The notes below the pieces were generated by a model. It was not told where the DNA came from and searched no databases. It saw nothing but the letters and a program-made list of their open reading frames with translations. A stretch of DNA of 64,000 nt from positions 1,325,687-1,389,686 of the forward strand of contig JAJKFH010000801.1 of the NCBI GenBank assembly GCA_023333565.1. The letters are read 5' to 3'. This document shows, piece after piece, positions 13,601 through 27,165 of the stretch (the stretch's first letter is position 1; every line of letters starts with the position of its first letter). The position numbers and the translations under genes were made by a program. This DNA is from Puffinus mauretanicus (taxonomy: Eukaryota; Chordata; Aves; Procellariiformes; Procellariidae).

Positions 13601-13920
13601 GCTAGATTTCCTGCATATGTCAACAATAAGTAATTGCCAATTATCCTGCTCAAAAGAGCTGGTGGGGTACAATCATTTCACTTAAGCGTAAGTGCAGAGC
13701 TGCAGAGCGCTGAGGAAAGAGCTCTGCAGAGGGAAAGCTTCAAGAAATAGTTGCTGATAAATTGAGATAACTTCAACTAAAGCAAAGGCTAATTTTAACT
13801 TTGTCCTAACATGCAGATTTTCAGTAGTACTTAATAATCTGCAGCAATGCACCAACTAAAGCAATGGGTTAATTCCAATAATATGCTTGCTCAATAAGGC
13901 AGTACCATTTACTTTATTGC
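10641..13920. other. Non-coding single-copy sequence
   Basis: AT-rich sequence with no supported gene. Several overlapping open frames around 12976-13653 lie on both strands and show no domain. No repeat family is recognised. Confidence 0.55.
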
Positions 13921-13924
13921 TCAG

Positions 13925-14335
13925 GAAAGAAACAGCCCAAGACTGTGGTTTGCTCAGAATAATTGTGGAAGGCCAAGGATGAACCTGGGTCTCTTAAGCT
14001 CACCACCCTATCCACTGGAGTCTCCTTTCTCTGGATGACCAGAAGACAACTAATGAGAAGATAGAGTTTCTTATATAGTAGGCTTTTTCTTCTTTTTCAT
14101 TCTTTCTGCAAAGTTTATTGAATCCATATAGGAGCCAGAATATTTAATGGTTAGATCAGAGTTCAGAGCCAGAGCTCCAAATTTCTATTTCAGGTTCTGC
14201 TTCTTCATTTTAGGCAGGACACTTGTTAGCTTCCCCAGTGGCTAAAATGGAAATAATTATATGGAGTTGGTGTTATGAGACATACTTGTTATTTTAGGTT
14301 GCTTTGGGATCTTTGCAAGAAAGATGACAAAGAAA
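13925..14335 (+). repeat. Ancient MIR/L3-like SINE fragments
   Basis: At about 13972-14035 the phrase 'ggatgaacctgggtctctta' followed by 'ccctatccactgg' matches the old SINE phrase GGATTGAACCCAGGTCTCC...TAACCACTAG. At 14150-14335, 'ggttagatcagagttcagag', 'tttcaggttctgcttctt' and, near the end, 'gctttgggatctttgcaaga' match a second sense fragment of the same broad family. The copies are heavily diverged. Confidence 0.5.
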
Positions 14336-17300
14336 TGTCAAACGCTGAAGTATTGCAATCTTTTCAATGTCTGAAAAGGTATGCCTAGAAACTATGCACT
14401 TAGTTAAAAAAAAAAAAGAACAAAAAAAATGATGTAACCATATCATAATTGTATAGGTTTGCCTATAAATATATTCATCTTATACAATGCTTGGTATGAC
14501 TAAACTCCCTCTGGCACAGGTAGAACTGAGTTTGGCTCCAAATGTCAAGCAATTCTAGGTTTTGAAGATTTCTGGGTTTCTGTATATGTTTGTGTGATAA
14601 ATGTATTTGATTAGGAAGAGATCTTGTAAATAGATTTTTGTGAGCCAGGCTTGATTGCAGTTTAGAAGGATTGGGAATTCTCTAAAATGTATCCCCCTGA
14701 TCCTCAGTGCCTACTCATAAATTCTCAAGACCTGAGGATTGCAAATGGGGCCCATAATAATCGTGTGTGGGACAGCCAAAGAATTCCCCAGGAGCAAAGC
14801 AAACAGCTGGATAGCCTCCTGCATTAGCAAAGCGAGTGCTCTCAGCTGCACTGAATAGGAGAAATGATCATCTAAACCTCCTCAACCACAGCCTGCTGTG
14901 GGAACGATATAATTAAATTGTACATAATTAAATACTGTAATTTGCACACCTGTGCGGAGGACCGGGCAGATCTGCCCCAGGTGATGCTCTTTGACACCTC
15001 GGGATCCTGGGATAGGTCTTTTCCTCCCTGAGTGCAGAAGGACGGCTGTCAGCAGGTTATGCTGGTGCCTCACAAGGTATTGCAGTGGGACCTCGTGGAA
15101 ATCTGTCAGGTTCCTGTAGCCTCTGGGATCTGCTCAGCACAGAGTGTTTTGGGGACTGGAGTTGGAGGACTAAAAGCACTTATAAAAGTTATATATATAT
15201 ATATATAAAAGGTGCTTATGCAGGCTGCACAACCTGGAGTCCCAGCTGAGAATTTGGTCTCGGTGGTTCCCTGGGACTAGACTTGGGTTCCTGAAATGAT
15301 GGATTGAAATTGCTAAGAGCAGCACAGAAAGTGGTGAACTTCACCCCTAAAGTTAAATGGGTCTTGGATTATCATTTAAATTAGTCTGTGAGGTTTGGCC
15401 TGACCCCTTCAAACTGTTTACCTGACCTGACAGATCTGGCGGCCAGAAACCAAGAGAATGCAAGGATTGTTTGCTCAGAAATTTAGGAGAGAAGCTATGT
15501 AAGGTAGTTTCTCTAAAAAAATTTATTCGCTTCTTAGTTTGTCTGAATCCTAAATTTAGAGAAGGAGAATTGAGGGGGAAAAGACTGGTAAATTTAGATG
15601 TCTCTGAAACTCCAGCAAGATCTGAGATAATTGCTGTGATTGTACCGTGCACTTTGGGGTTTTATAGCATAGCACATGGCTTGTGGTTTGCAGGGTGATC
15701 CGGTGCCTGAACCTGCCATTGGGGTCCTGTAGTTTCTTCTGCCAGCTCCAAACCCAAGTCGGCTAAAATAGCCTCATCACGTACAGTCAGGTCACTGCAA
15801 CATCTATTCTCTTGATAGGATTGTGCCCATCTTAAGAAAATAGGATCAGAAAAAGGTGATCTTTCAGATGAAAGCAAGAATAAATCAGGTAAAATATTTT
15901 TTTCAGGGTTTTTTAATTTTTTTTTTTTTTTTACTACAAGTAAATAACGTGCCTATAACCTGTCAATCAGCTTGCCTGGAGGCTTGATAACTCCTGAGCC
16001 AGGTTGACCTTTGTGAGAGAATCCATTCCCTTCCCCTTCGATGGGAGACTGTAGCTTCAGCAGGATTCAGCTGTGGAGTGAAAAATCCAACCGTGTTCAC
16101 AGCTACTGCATTTTAATGTCTGACTGGAGAGAAAAGTAGGTTAGAAGGTTTTGGTGTCCCCCCTGGAGCTTCATCCCTGGCTGAGCAGATAATAGCTCTC
16201 TAGGAAAGCACTCCAGTGGTCTGGTGTTTTCAGTCCTCCCTCCCTGCAAAACCGGCTGGCTGCTCTTCCATAAGGAGGTGAGGAGGGTAAACCTCTGCAA
16301 TTAGCAGCTGATCCTGCATTGAGGAGCTCGAGAAGATTTGATTCGCATTTCAGGTATGGGCTACCTTTGAAACAACTTGTCCATAATCTTCACTTGATAT
16401 CCCTCAATACTGCAGAGGGGCTAACGTGCTGCAGGCAGGACTCTCTTTTGCTGTGAATCTGGTCTGTAATGTTGGCATGTTTTATACAGGTTTGACATGT
16501 ATTTGCAGTGGGGAAAAAACAAGATTGGTGCCTTAAAAGCAGTGATGTCAGTCTGTATGGGATTTCCCTCTCTGAAGTATAAATGCCAGAAAAAGTCATG
16601 TCTGGGTATATATTTGACCTAGTCACTCCAGGTTTTCTTTATAGTTATAGAAGAGAAAATGGTACTTTTCTGACCCGGGTTCCCTCAGGCTTCCCGTGGG
16701 ATATATTGGCAGGTAGCTGTTGACTAGAAAGCCACCGATCGTATGAAGAGCTCAGGTGTGGATATCTTCCTTTAGTCAGATGAAGCCCATGCCCAGGAGC
16801 TGGAGCAGCCCTCTGGTTTTAGGACTCTTTGCCGTCATCCTGCAGTGTGCCAAAAATAACTGCACATCTAATATTATGCTTTCTTTCCTGAAGTGTGACA
16901 GAAGTCTATTCCCCTCCATCCCTGGGTTATTACCCAAATATCATCCTGAGGACAGTCTGTTTGGAAGGACTTTTTGGAAACCTGCTGTTATTCTTTAGCT
17001 TTTTTGTTATGTCTGTTCTGAGAAAGAGTAACACGCTTAGTGGCTTGACCCCAGCTTCCCTTTCTCATCTTATTTGGTTCAATTGCTCTGGCAAATACTA
17101 CAGTGGTTTGTGGGTTTGGCCGTATCTGCCCATTCTTTATAATAAGCACTGAATTTTGCTTTTTCCCATCCTTTTCTTTCTCATTCAGTGTCCCCCTGCC
17201 CTTCCCTGTTACTGAGGCAAGACCGGGTAATGCGTAACTCCGAGCCCTCTCTCACCCTCTAGCATCCTTTTTAATAGACAGATATTGTTTTGGCCACCCC

Positions 17301-17627
17301 TTCCCACTCTGAAGCTGTGATTCAAATGGTTTAATACTAAAATATACGTTTACATGAGTTGCTCACCTTCATTTCATCTACACTTTTGGAGTGATACCAA
17401 CCAGCCTGAGTGATTTATTGGATTTTAATTTATTGAACCGTTCTTTCGCCTCTTTTCTCAATATGTCTGCCTTTGTGAGAGCCTCGGCTTCATTACCTGT
17501 AAAATGTCACCTTGGGATGGATATTTCCCCTTCACCTTCTGAAGTGAAAGAGAAATGAAAAGAAATCCATTTAGTTTATCTGCTCTCGGACTGAATTATT
17601 TACCTTCTCATTTTCTTTGATCGCCAC
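14336..17627. other. Non-coding sequence with a short TA microsatellite
   Basis: A (TA)9 tract lies at 15190-15207. The rest is mixed single-copy sequence with T-runs at about 15895-15935. No gene is supported; open frames on opposite strands at 15353-15698 overlap each other and are probably chance. Confidence 0.5.
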
Positions 17628-18138
17628 TGTTGTGGTTTAACCCAGCAGGCAGCTAAACACCACACAGCCGCTCGCTCGCTCCCCCCCCCCCCGCAGTGGC
17701 ATGGGGGGGAGAATCAGGAGAAAAAAGTAAAATTTGTGGATTGAGATAAAGACAGTTTAATACAACAGAAAAAGAAAGAATAATAATGATAGAATATAGT
17801 GAGAATATAGAAAGTGAGTGATGCACAATGCAATTGCTCACCACCTGCTGACCAATAACCAAGTAGCGATCACTACTTCCTGGACTACGCCTCTTATTTA
17901 TATACTGAGCATGACGTCATATGGTATGGAATGCCCTGTTATGACGTCATATGGTATGGAATACCTCGTTGGCCAGCTGTCCCGGCTATGCTCCCTCCCA
18001 GCCTCTGAAGAGTTCTTGACTAGGAGGGTACTTAGCAACAACTAAAACCATCAGTGTGTTATCAACATTCTCCTCATACTAAATCCCGAACACAGCACTA
18101 GGATGAAATTTAACTCTATCCCAGCCGAAACCAGGACA
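17628..18138 (-). mobile_element. Solo LTR, ERVL-like family, antisense (LTR1)
   Basis: Read on the minus strand it opens TGTCCTGGTTTCGGCTGGGA and closes TTAAACCACAACA, collinear along nearly its whole length with the provirus 5' LTR at 59216-59733. Flanks are GCCAC (17623-17627) and GCCGC (18139-18143), a 5-bp target duplication with one mismatch. Internal parts are a TATA box just left of 17911 and an ATTAAA-type polyadenylation site in the R region. Two tandem 30-bp units (17911-17940, 17941-17970) each hold a TGACGTCA palindrome. A C-run of about 12 lies near 17681. The internal region was lost by LTR-LTR recombination. Confidence 0.93.
17911..17970 (-). promoter_or_regulatory. Tandem 30-bp duplication carrying two CRE palindromes
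   Basis: Positions 17911-17940 and 17941-17970 are near-identical 30-bp units beginning ATGACGTCATATGGTATGGA. The full CRE consensus TGACGTCA occurs at 17912-17919 and 17942-17949. In LTR sense the pair lies directly upstream of the LTR TATA box, where a U3 enhancer would be. CREB/ATF binding is expected from the motif but not shown. Confidence 0.7.
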
Positions 18139-19939
18139 GCCGCTTTTACACCACAGTGGTTCTGCTAACGAACTTTCCTGTGGGCTTCCTGCTGCTGGCA
18201 AACCAAAAACTGGGTTATTCCTCACCTTCATAGTCTTGGTTAATTCATCTTCACCTCTCTACCAGCCCCTCTTTAGTAGGAGGTTTGCAGTAGATGCAGA
18301 AAGTAAAAGTGTGCATATCTGTGAGTGACTTTATTACTTGCCTCTCTTTGCCTGAATGTTTTTCGGGCCTGATCTCATGCATCCTACTCGTTAATTGTAT
18401 TTGGGGAAAGGAGAGGAGCTCTCTGGTAGTTTTGCTTGTTTGATTTTTGAGGACTTTTCTAGATTCTTAGAAGTTGGGCATTGTTAAACTGCACACGGAT
18501 TTTGGGTTTTTTTGCCCCAAGGGTGTCTGGGGGCAAAAAAAGGGGGGGGATTTTTAAATAATTTACTGAGACTTTCTTTGTTATTTAGAAACTCCCTAAA
18601 AGGAAAATTTAAGAGAATAACAAAAAGTGTTTTAAATCAGCATGGCAGTAGGTAAGGAATACCTTGTTGGAGTCCCTGGAGGGTTGTCAAGTCAACAAAC
18701 ATAAGCAGACATTGTGCATACGAAGAAATGGCCCATCTCCTGAAGTTTGTGCCTTTAAACCACTCGAAGAGGAAGGGAATAACTGCTGGTACTGCAGGGC
18801 TTTCCCCCTCCTGGGCAGTGGGTGGAGGGCTCCAATATTTCTCATCTGTCTGCTCTGGGGTTGGTTTGCTTTCCCTTATTTGCCTAGACACAAAAAAGGA
18901 TTATATCAAGAGCACTATTTCTGCTGCTTCTAGCAGAATCTAACTTCAAGATTAATCTGTTTAAAATGTGGCTGCTTTGACTTGTTGACTTAGTCACCTC
19001 TAATTGCAGAGACAGTGCTTGTATAATTTTTGTCATTTCCTCATTTTTCCTTTACTGAATTTATTTATTCTCATTCTACATTCTATTCTTGGCATTAAAA
19101 ATCTCAGCTCGCTCTTTCTTCTTTTTTTCAGCAAATTCAGCAAAAATGAAAATTTATAGACATGGAACAGTTTCTGATTTAAATGAGACATCTAATTTGT
19201 TCCAAGATTTAGACATCAGGATCAACTACATTGTATATAGCAGCACCAGGGTTAACTTTTCCTATCAGGCTTCTTGGATTTGTTCTTGTTAGACTATCCT
19301 TTCTTAGCCCTGCCTGCCAACATCTAAAACACTATTATCTGATCCCTATAAATACATAGTTCTGCTCTTTGTAGGATTAATCATCTGACATGATTCTTCC
19401 AAAGCACTTTTTGGCTTCCTTTCCCTCACTTACCAGATCTCTTCTACCAGTTGCTCAGATATTATTTATTTTCATTACCAACAGTGTGCATAATTTTTTT
19501 GTCTGCTGTGTAAATCATGCCTTCTTAATAGGCTCCATCCTCAAAAAGTTCCCTGGTGCCTGTTTAAGTTAACCATTAACCACCATTCTTCCACCCTGTC
19601 ATGTCCTTAACACATGGAAACAATGCAATTATGGTTTGTGTTTTTTTTTTTAATTTAGCTACATCTGTTTTAAACCTCTGTAAAATACAACAGTTAGCAG
19701 TTTACCCTGCCACTGGAGCAACTGGAATACAGCACTACGCTGTTCAATTCCAGAACAGGTTTGCAGCCTGAGTCAAGTGTCAGTTAAAAGGCATGTTAAA
19801 ACAGGGCCAGGCTTTATGTCCTTTGTATTGGACTGAATTAGTTCTTACTGACCAGCACCTCTTTGTATCCTGGGCTGTCTAGGGAAGTTCACCGTTCTTC
19901 CATCTTCTACCCCAATTTTTGAAGAGAGTTCCTGATTCT
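18139..19939. other. Non-coding stretch between two solo LTRs
   Basis: No gene is supported. Overlapping frames at 18637-18943 on both strands have no recognisable domain. A G-run occurs at about 18542-18549. Confidence 0.5.
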
Positions 19940-20521
19940 TTGAAGTGGTTTAACCCCAGCTGGCAAGTAAGCCCCACCCAGCCGCTCGCTCACTCCCCCC
20001 CACAGTGGGATTGGGGAGAGAATCAGAAGGGTAAAAGTGAGAAAACTCGTGGGTTGAGATAAAGACAGTTTCACAGGTAAAGCAAAAGCTGTGCACGCAA
20101 GCAAAGCAAAACAAGGAATTCATTCACTGCTTTCCACCAGCAGGCAGGTGTTCAGCCATCTCCAGGAAAGCAGGGCTCCATCAAGCATAACAGTTACTTG
20201 GGAAGACACAGGCCATCACTCCGAACGTCCCCCTTCCTTCTTCTTCCCCCAGCTTTATATGCTGAGCATGACGTCATATTTTGGACGTCAGTTGGGGTCA
20301 GCTGTCCCAGCTGGGTCCCCTGCCAACCTCTTGTGCACCCCCAGCCTACTCGCTGGTGGGGTGGGGTGAGAAGCAGAAAAGGCCTTGACTGTGTGTAAGC
20401 ACTGCTCAGCAGTAACGAAACATCCCTGTGTTATCAACGCTGTTTCCAGCACAAATCTAAACCATAGCCCCATACTAGATACTGTGAAGAAAATTAACTC
20501 TATCTCAGCCAAAACCAGCAT
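19940..20521 (-). mobile_element. Solo LTR, ERVL-like family, antisense (LTR2)
   Basis: Same LTR family and orientation as LTR1. It runs from the 3' edge phrase (GTGGTTTAACCCCAGCTGGC) near 19945 to the 5' edge (AACTCTATCTCAGCCAAAAC) near 20515. An ATTCT on each side (19935-19939 and 20522-20526) is a candidate 5-bp target duplication, although the terminal TG/CA bases are eroded. It carries TGACGTCA at 20269-20276 next to a TATA-like AGCTTTATATGC, and a second GGACGTCA at 20283-20290. It is more diverged from the provirus LTR than LTR1, so it is probably an older subfamily. Confidence 0.9.
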
Positions 20522-23500
20522 ATTCTGACATGATATATTCAGCATTTCCAATTTGGTGTTTTGTTGCACTCTTTTGTATCCCATGTGATGACTATATGCT
20601 TTATACTGAACTTTATATTTCATTATTGTGAGATTTTATTATTTCTTAGATTCTGCTGTATTAAAAGTGCCCTTTAGATTAAATTCTTCTAAAAACTCTG
20701 CATTCATTAGGATTAACCCCTTCTCCTTTATTAGTCCAGACACTACAATTCCCATCTTACATGAGAAGACTGGTAGCTATTGCCAGCATTTACTGTCCGG
20801 TTTCCAAGCCTTAAAAACATCTCCATCTAGTTCCTCCTGTAGAGAAACCAGGAAAATCACCATCAGCAGCCATCCCTAAACTTCTGTGTTGTTACCCAAG
20901 TCTGTCCAGCACTACTGAAGGAGCACAGAAACCTACAGAAACCCTTTTTTAACGAATCTAGCATTTGAATAAGTGAACCCACTGTGGAGAGGAACTTACA
21001 GTAGCTGGCACATGTCCTGTAGATAGTTAATTAAATTGATGAGGCTTACGAGTGTTTTCTTGGTGGTAGAAATTTTGTCAAGTTGTGTTGTCTTTGTCCT
21101 CCAAAAGGCTATTGGTAAGGATGCTCACCTTCCCACCACACATAGGCGCCTGATATGGGAGGTGTTCTTGTATAGTTTGGGTGACATCATAACAAAAATT
21201 CAACATCAAGACTGTGGCCTGGTCTAAACACACAAGTTGTTTCATTTTACCATTAGGAGCATAGCTAATGCAACACTCCTAGTGTGGAGGCAGTGTGGGG
21301 AGTCTGGGGCTGGCGTACACAGCTCAGGGGTGGTGTAACCCCATCAGCAGAAAACCCCTCCGGTCAGTATAAGCACGTGGGGGCTCTGCCCCACAGCAAT
21401 AGCAAGAGAAATTGGGCAGTGGAGCTGGGGCTACAAAGCAAGGGCTGTTGAATCTGGGAACCAGAAGCAGGCAGGAAGAAATATTTTTCTTGCTAATGCG
21501 AACGTTGAAATTTCTGCGTTGAGTTTGCCCTGCCTTACTTCAAAGACTTGTCATTTAGAATATTCTTGCAAAAGATAAAGAGTTTTCAATAGGAAGATTT
21601 TTGGTTTTCTCCCACTGGAAATGTCTTACTTTTCCAGCTGATTCTCATTAAGAAAAAAAAAAAAAGAAAAAAGTATTTCTGAATCACCTAGATGCCCAGA
21701 ATTCCTTGGAAGTGAAAAGAACATAATGAACAGAACTTGCTTCAGAAAAGTTACCATTTTAAAAGAGCATGAGAAAGGAAATGTCAGGTCTAGGTTTACA
21801 CAGAAAATCTTCTGCAAAGCTGTGATTAATACAAAAAATTCCTGATTCAACATCTCTTCTTCTAAGTATAGGTATCTAAAACAGCAGACAAATAAATAAC
21901 TAGAGCAAACCCAATTGTTGTAGCTGAGAAATTCACAACGGAGAATTAAACACTAGGGATGGGGATGAGAGGAGGTAATTAAAACAAATTGGAAATCTTA
22001 ATAGGTAGAAACGAAAATGGGGAACTTTCTGTCAATGAGTAATCTCAATTGCCAAAGTACTTGCAGATGGCTTTCAGCCTAGAGGATTTCAGCTGGGAGG
22101 ATCTTCAACAGTACAATGAGCTCCGTGAGTGCTGACCCATAGTAAGTAACTAAACTAATCTTCATTTAAAATATCTGGAGAATCAGGAAACAACTGACTC
22201 TTACCCAAGCTTTTCTCAGGTGCGTTTTGCAAAAGGCTCCCAGCAGACAGGATGGAGCTGCTCACAAAGACATCAGTAATCTTCCCAACCTCATCTGTTC
22301 TGGTACAGACTTGTATTAAAAATGAAAGAGCCCTGGTGAAATTAATGCAAAATACAGTTGGGGACATAATGAAAACTCTTTTCTGACAGTCTTTAGACTG
22401 CTGTAAGCATCCCTCAATTCCCTGTTCCAAAAAGGGTATAATAGTACTTTTTTGTGTTTTGTTATTATTTGAAAGAGGAACACATAAGTGTTTTCTACTT
22501 TTTTTTTACCATTTTTTAGTAACCTAAAATGCAAATTGGATGAGGACAACATATAATGTCCTCGCTTATGATTCTTTTTTCCCTGCAGAAAAGATACGTT
22601 CAGTATTTTAATAGCACCATCTGTCACAGTAGCAAGTGCCAAGCTGCAATATTGATCTTGTCACTTTGGGGAATGGTATGATATTTAGGATTATAAATAA
22701 CATTTTTCTTTGCTCTGTTCATGTGTTTAGTTTTTATATAGAAACCAAACTCAAGAAACCACTCTTATTACCTAATAAGACAAGTACTTTCTTACAATCC
22801 ACAGCAGAGGTATCATTAGGACCTGAAGCAGTATTTATATTATTAGCTGTCACACCTTAGTAATGTGAATAACCTAATTGGTCCCTGCAATTTATAGAGT
22901 GACAACTATAGTCACAACTAAGCAAAGATAATAGCTTCTAGTGACCATAAGGCATCACTGGGCACTAGTTTTCCCTCTTTAAATGAGAGATGATTATGCT
23001 GATGAGATTTTAAATGAAGAGCACTCAAGCTGAGGTTACAAAGAAAGCAAGTACTGCATTTCTAGCTATTTTATATATTGAACAGCAGTCTCGGGGTGTT
23101 TAAAGGTGCCGTGCCCTTCGTATCACCTGGATTTTGTTTTAAATTTTCATTTAGCCTGCCTTGGAAAAGAGGAGATGCAGCATGTAGCTCGTTTTTATCT
23201 CCAAACAGACTCTGGAGAGGCCAGAATGGTTGGATCAGGTCGAGGTTATCATAAACCTGGAAAGGTTTCAGTGTGTTGAGCTGCTTGATTCAGAAAGAGA
23301 CTTTTCCTGGCAGGTTGCTGGTGAGGAGGAGGCAGTTCTCCTGTTAATGTAGGAACTTGTGGGTGTTTCCTTCCCCGTTTTCATTTCTGGATGTAGATGT
23401 ATTTTTCAGTGCACTGGGCAAAACTCTGATGCTCATAGATAGTTGAAGACAAAGATGCTGGACAGATGTAAGGGGTAATGACATTTTCTGAGTGATAATG

Positions 23501-26500
23501 ATATTTTCCAGGATTTACGGGTTGAATACTTCTGTCTGTAGTACTCTGCTGGACATGATTAACATTTTAATAATATGCCAGCATTTTTTTCCTGCTCCAC
23601 AAACTTCTTTCTTTTGGGTTGGATATTGCATAAGTTTTATGCCTGCTGTAATAAGATTTCATCTGGGATTTGTAGTGTTCAAGTGTTAGAATAGAAATAC
23701 TTTAATACTGTTTCTTCTGTTAGTAGTTCTCCTGCTGCTGAACATACATTTATCCTCTGCATGCAGTTTCACTCACAACTTCAAGGCAGCACATGGTGCT
23801 CATAAGTACTGCATTTTATAGGTTTTCAGCAGTTGTCATTAAACACCTCTCTTGGGGAAAAAAAAACAAAACAAAAACAACCCAAAAACATTTACACAAA
23901 ACATCAAAATCTTGTACTAAAATAATCCATTATAATCCCATTCTTCATTTCTGACGTGCTGTGCAAATTGATTTAATCTAAGATATTGCCTGACTATATT
24001 CAAGGTTGAGGTTGGTTCTTTTATTTGTTTCATTTCCTTCAACTGAAAGAATATTTTTACTGACGAAAAATAAAATCTAGTAAATAGGTTTCTGGATACT
24101 GGATGGTGGGGTCTGGATAATCCATTCTTTAACTCATTGCTTGTTTTTGCTGCCTGATTGCTCAGACACTTGCTCAGCTGTGTCTGAGTATTAGCATTTC
24201 ATTAAAGTAATACCTGGTGTAGAGGACAGCCAGGTCTGTAGTCATGGATGCAGGAGAAATATGTACAAATGGCACACTGAGCTGCTTAGAGACGTTGTAT
24301 ATAGATTTACAAGCAGTCTGTAGTAGAAATCAACCAACCACTACAGAAAATTTCACATATAATTGTGTGTGTGTACATATATATCTGTCTATGTATATAT
24401 AGTATAGGATAAAGGCAGTTGCCAAAGTCTCCATAGTGGCCGTAGCATTGCCTTTGCATACCAAATGTGATTTCTTTCCTAGCGTTTCCTTTGGACACCA
24501 AATGTGAGTCCTGGATAGCTTTTAAACGTGTGAGGCTCTGGCAGGGGCTGATCTGCATCTTTCGGGAGGTCTGGTCAGGTAGTGTCCAACCTGTGATTTG
24601 TGGGAACCGGTCCTGGACCTTATCATCGTGGTGGACGGGCAGCACCGTGGTCTGGCAGGGTCCAGGGTCCCTGCTTCTCCAGAAGGAAACAATGGATCAG
24701 AATAGGAATGGGCATTATTTTACATACTGTTAGGTGGAAAAAAAGGAGGGATGATTTTTTGGGGGATTTTCTTCCCCCCCCCCAGCAAAAGGGAATATCT
24801 ACCTCACCTTCTCCTTGCTCTCTGGCAAAACTGGCACAGGGTACTCCTGCATCCATTACCTTATGTCTGCAATTATTCAATGCTAGTGTTTTCCTATATG
24901 TGGGTTGCTGCTCACAGGTGCTAATTGCTAATTCAACCTCCTTTACTGATGCCCCACTAGCTCTCAGAGCCAGTAATGCCTGGCTGCAGGTGGGAAAGGA
25001 GACAGCAAGAGACATTGCTCTGTTTGAGGCTTGACCCAGTCAGCTTTTGCATATATACTCCTCTCATCTGTCTTTTGGTGGTGGAGGGGAGCTATACAGT
25101 CATTGTCAGCCAGCAGGGTGTTCTTGGGGATGTATTTTTACAGTGAATTCAACTCCCCTGGTGCCTTACAGGTCTGTCTGCCTTCCCGGGTGAGGAGGTG
25201 GGGGAAGTGACGGGTATAGGTCAGCAGGAGCCGAGGTGTTGGGGAGAAAGGTGAATTGGCAATAGTCTCCCCTTTTTCTTGGAAATGTGGGGTGACCTGC
25301 CTGGGCTGGGGACACTGGGGGGATGAGGTTCAACAGAGAGCCAGGGCAGGAGGAGAGCTGCAAGAGCCGAAGGGCTGGTACAGGGAGTGGGAAGATGGGG
25401 AGAGAGCATGTTTTGTGGGTAAGTGAGCAGAGGGAACGGGGCGAAAGGATTACATGAATCTCTGTGATCAAAGAAAAGATTTTGTGTGCTTGTTTTACGA
25501 AGAGGTGCATCTCCTCTCTGGGCTGGATTACACAACTTGCTCTCGAGCTGAGATTTCTAAAGCAAACACAAGTAGTTCCTCCCTTTCGATGATCAAACAG
25601 GAAAGATGCATAAAGTCACCTAAAGTGTCTGATTAAAACCAAATATCCTCCCTCCCAAAAGCCCATGCTGACAATTGTTTCTAAATACGAGAAGTTTTGT
25701 CCAGCTGTATGCAGCCCACACAATGAGGCTATACCTGAGAAAAAGGAGCAATTAATATCCCCGGGGAAGCAGAGGAGGAGGAGGTGGTGAGTGCAGCAGG
25801 GAGCACAAACCAGAAGCATTGCTCCGAGGACAGGAAAGAGAGACGGGCATTCTGAGTGCAAATTAATTAAGCAGCAAATTTAATCTGATGTTTATGGGCA
25901 TGACTATGAAGGAAAACATGTTAGATGTATTACAGTTAAAGTATTTATATCTATAAATTGATTGTACGAATTCACAAATCCAAGAGAACATAAAAAGCAG
26001 CTGTTTTGGAGATGGGGATAGATGTAGGATGCTGGGAGTGGCTAGGAAGGGTTTGTGGGGACTAGTACCCAGTGTGACAGCTAAGGAGGGATGAGTGGAG
26101 AATGATGCATGGCCTTGTTTGTTAAGGGGAAAAAAAAAAAAAGTGGGGGGAAAATGTTTCTCTCTATATTAGCAGAAACAGAGACAAAGACTAGAGACAA
26201 GTCGCTTTGAGGCGAGTGATCTCTGGTAGTAAATTGTGCTGAGTATCATGACACCTCTTCATTAGAGAGGCCAAGAGGATGGTTAGAAGTGTAAAAAATG
26301 CCAATAACATAACTGCAGCAGGACTTGAGGAATGTCCTGCTTCAGCGAAGGGCAGAGTGAATCATGTAACATACAGCAACGCTGCAAGCAACTTCCCTGT
26401 CCTTGGTAGGCCACCGAGATCTACCTTTCCAGAAGTGATTTACTGGCTGTTGGGCGTCTCCCTTCCCTGGTGTGGGTGTCCGAGTGGAGCATCCAGCACT

Positions 26501-26796
26501 GATATGCTCTCTGATGCCCAGTGGGAGGACTTTCATCTTGGCCTCGGTGTCCTGAGGTGCAGCAGTTCCAGCACTTGCCCTTATTTTGGTGCTTGCTGAA
26601 TTTCCTGCCCTTGAAATGCAGATTTGGCAGGGGACTGAGCATCTGCTGCCTAAGCCACAGGATCCGAGGGGAGATGCAACCCCGGAGCAGTGGTGGATGT
26701 GTTTTGGGGCTAAAGCATGAGACGCAGGGCTGCAGGCCTTCTGGCTGTGGTGGCTGCTGTCTGTAAGAGAAGTTTGGGCAGGCAACCTACGCAATC
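20522..26796. other. Non-coding sequence with minor tandem repeats
   Basis: No gene is supported. An imperfect tandem pair of about 37 bp lies at 24444-24480 and 24481-24515 (both contain ACCAAATGTGA). A C-run is at 24775-24783. GC-richer patches at 24530-25450 and 26400-26760 give long chance frames on both strands. A TAAT-rich patch at 25858-25900 (AAATTAATTAAG) has homeodomain-like motifs. Confidence 0.5.
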
Positions 26797-27165
26797 AAAG
26801 CATCAGAGAAAATAGGAATGGAAAGGATCTCGAAAGGTCACCTAGTTCACCCTTTTGTCCAAAGGCAAGTTTAATTATACCCACGCTGTTCCTGAGAGAT
26901 GTTACATCTCCTTGGCCTCTGCCTCTCTAAATTAAACTATCTGAGTTCTTTCAAGTTTTTCCTTGGATATGATGTGTTTTTTGAAATCTGTGAGCCTCTT
27001 CTGGACTCTCTCCAATTGCTTTGCGTCCTTCAACAGCCGAGGGCTGAGTGTGGCTGGTACCCTATACACGACCTCTCCAACCCTGGAGAGAGCCAAGGAT
27101 CACTAGTTTTGTTTTATGCTGTTGATGACCCCATGCGTGTATTCAGCTTTTCTTAGCTATTTGGA
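26797..27165 (-). repeat. Old CR1-like LINE fragment
   Basis: The plus strand reads as CR1 reverse complement: 'aaaggatctcgaaaggtcac' then 'ctagttcac', 'cttctggactctctccaatt', 'gagggctgagtgtggctgg', and 'caaggatcactag'. This is the 3' third of the element on the minus strand, much diverged, with no preserved octamer tail. Confidence 0.7.
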
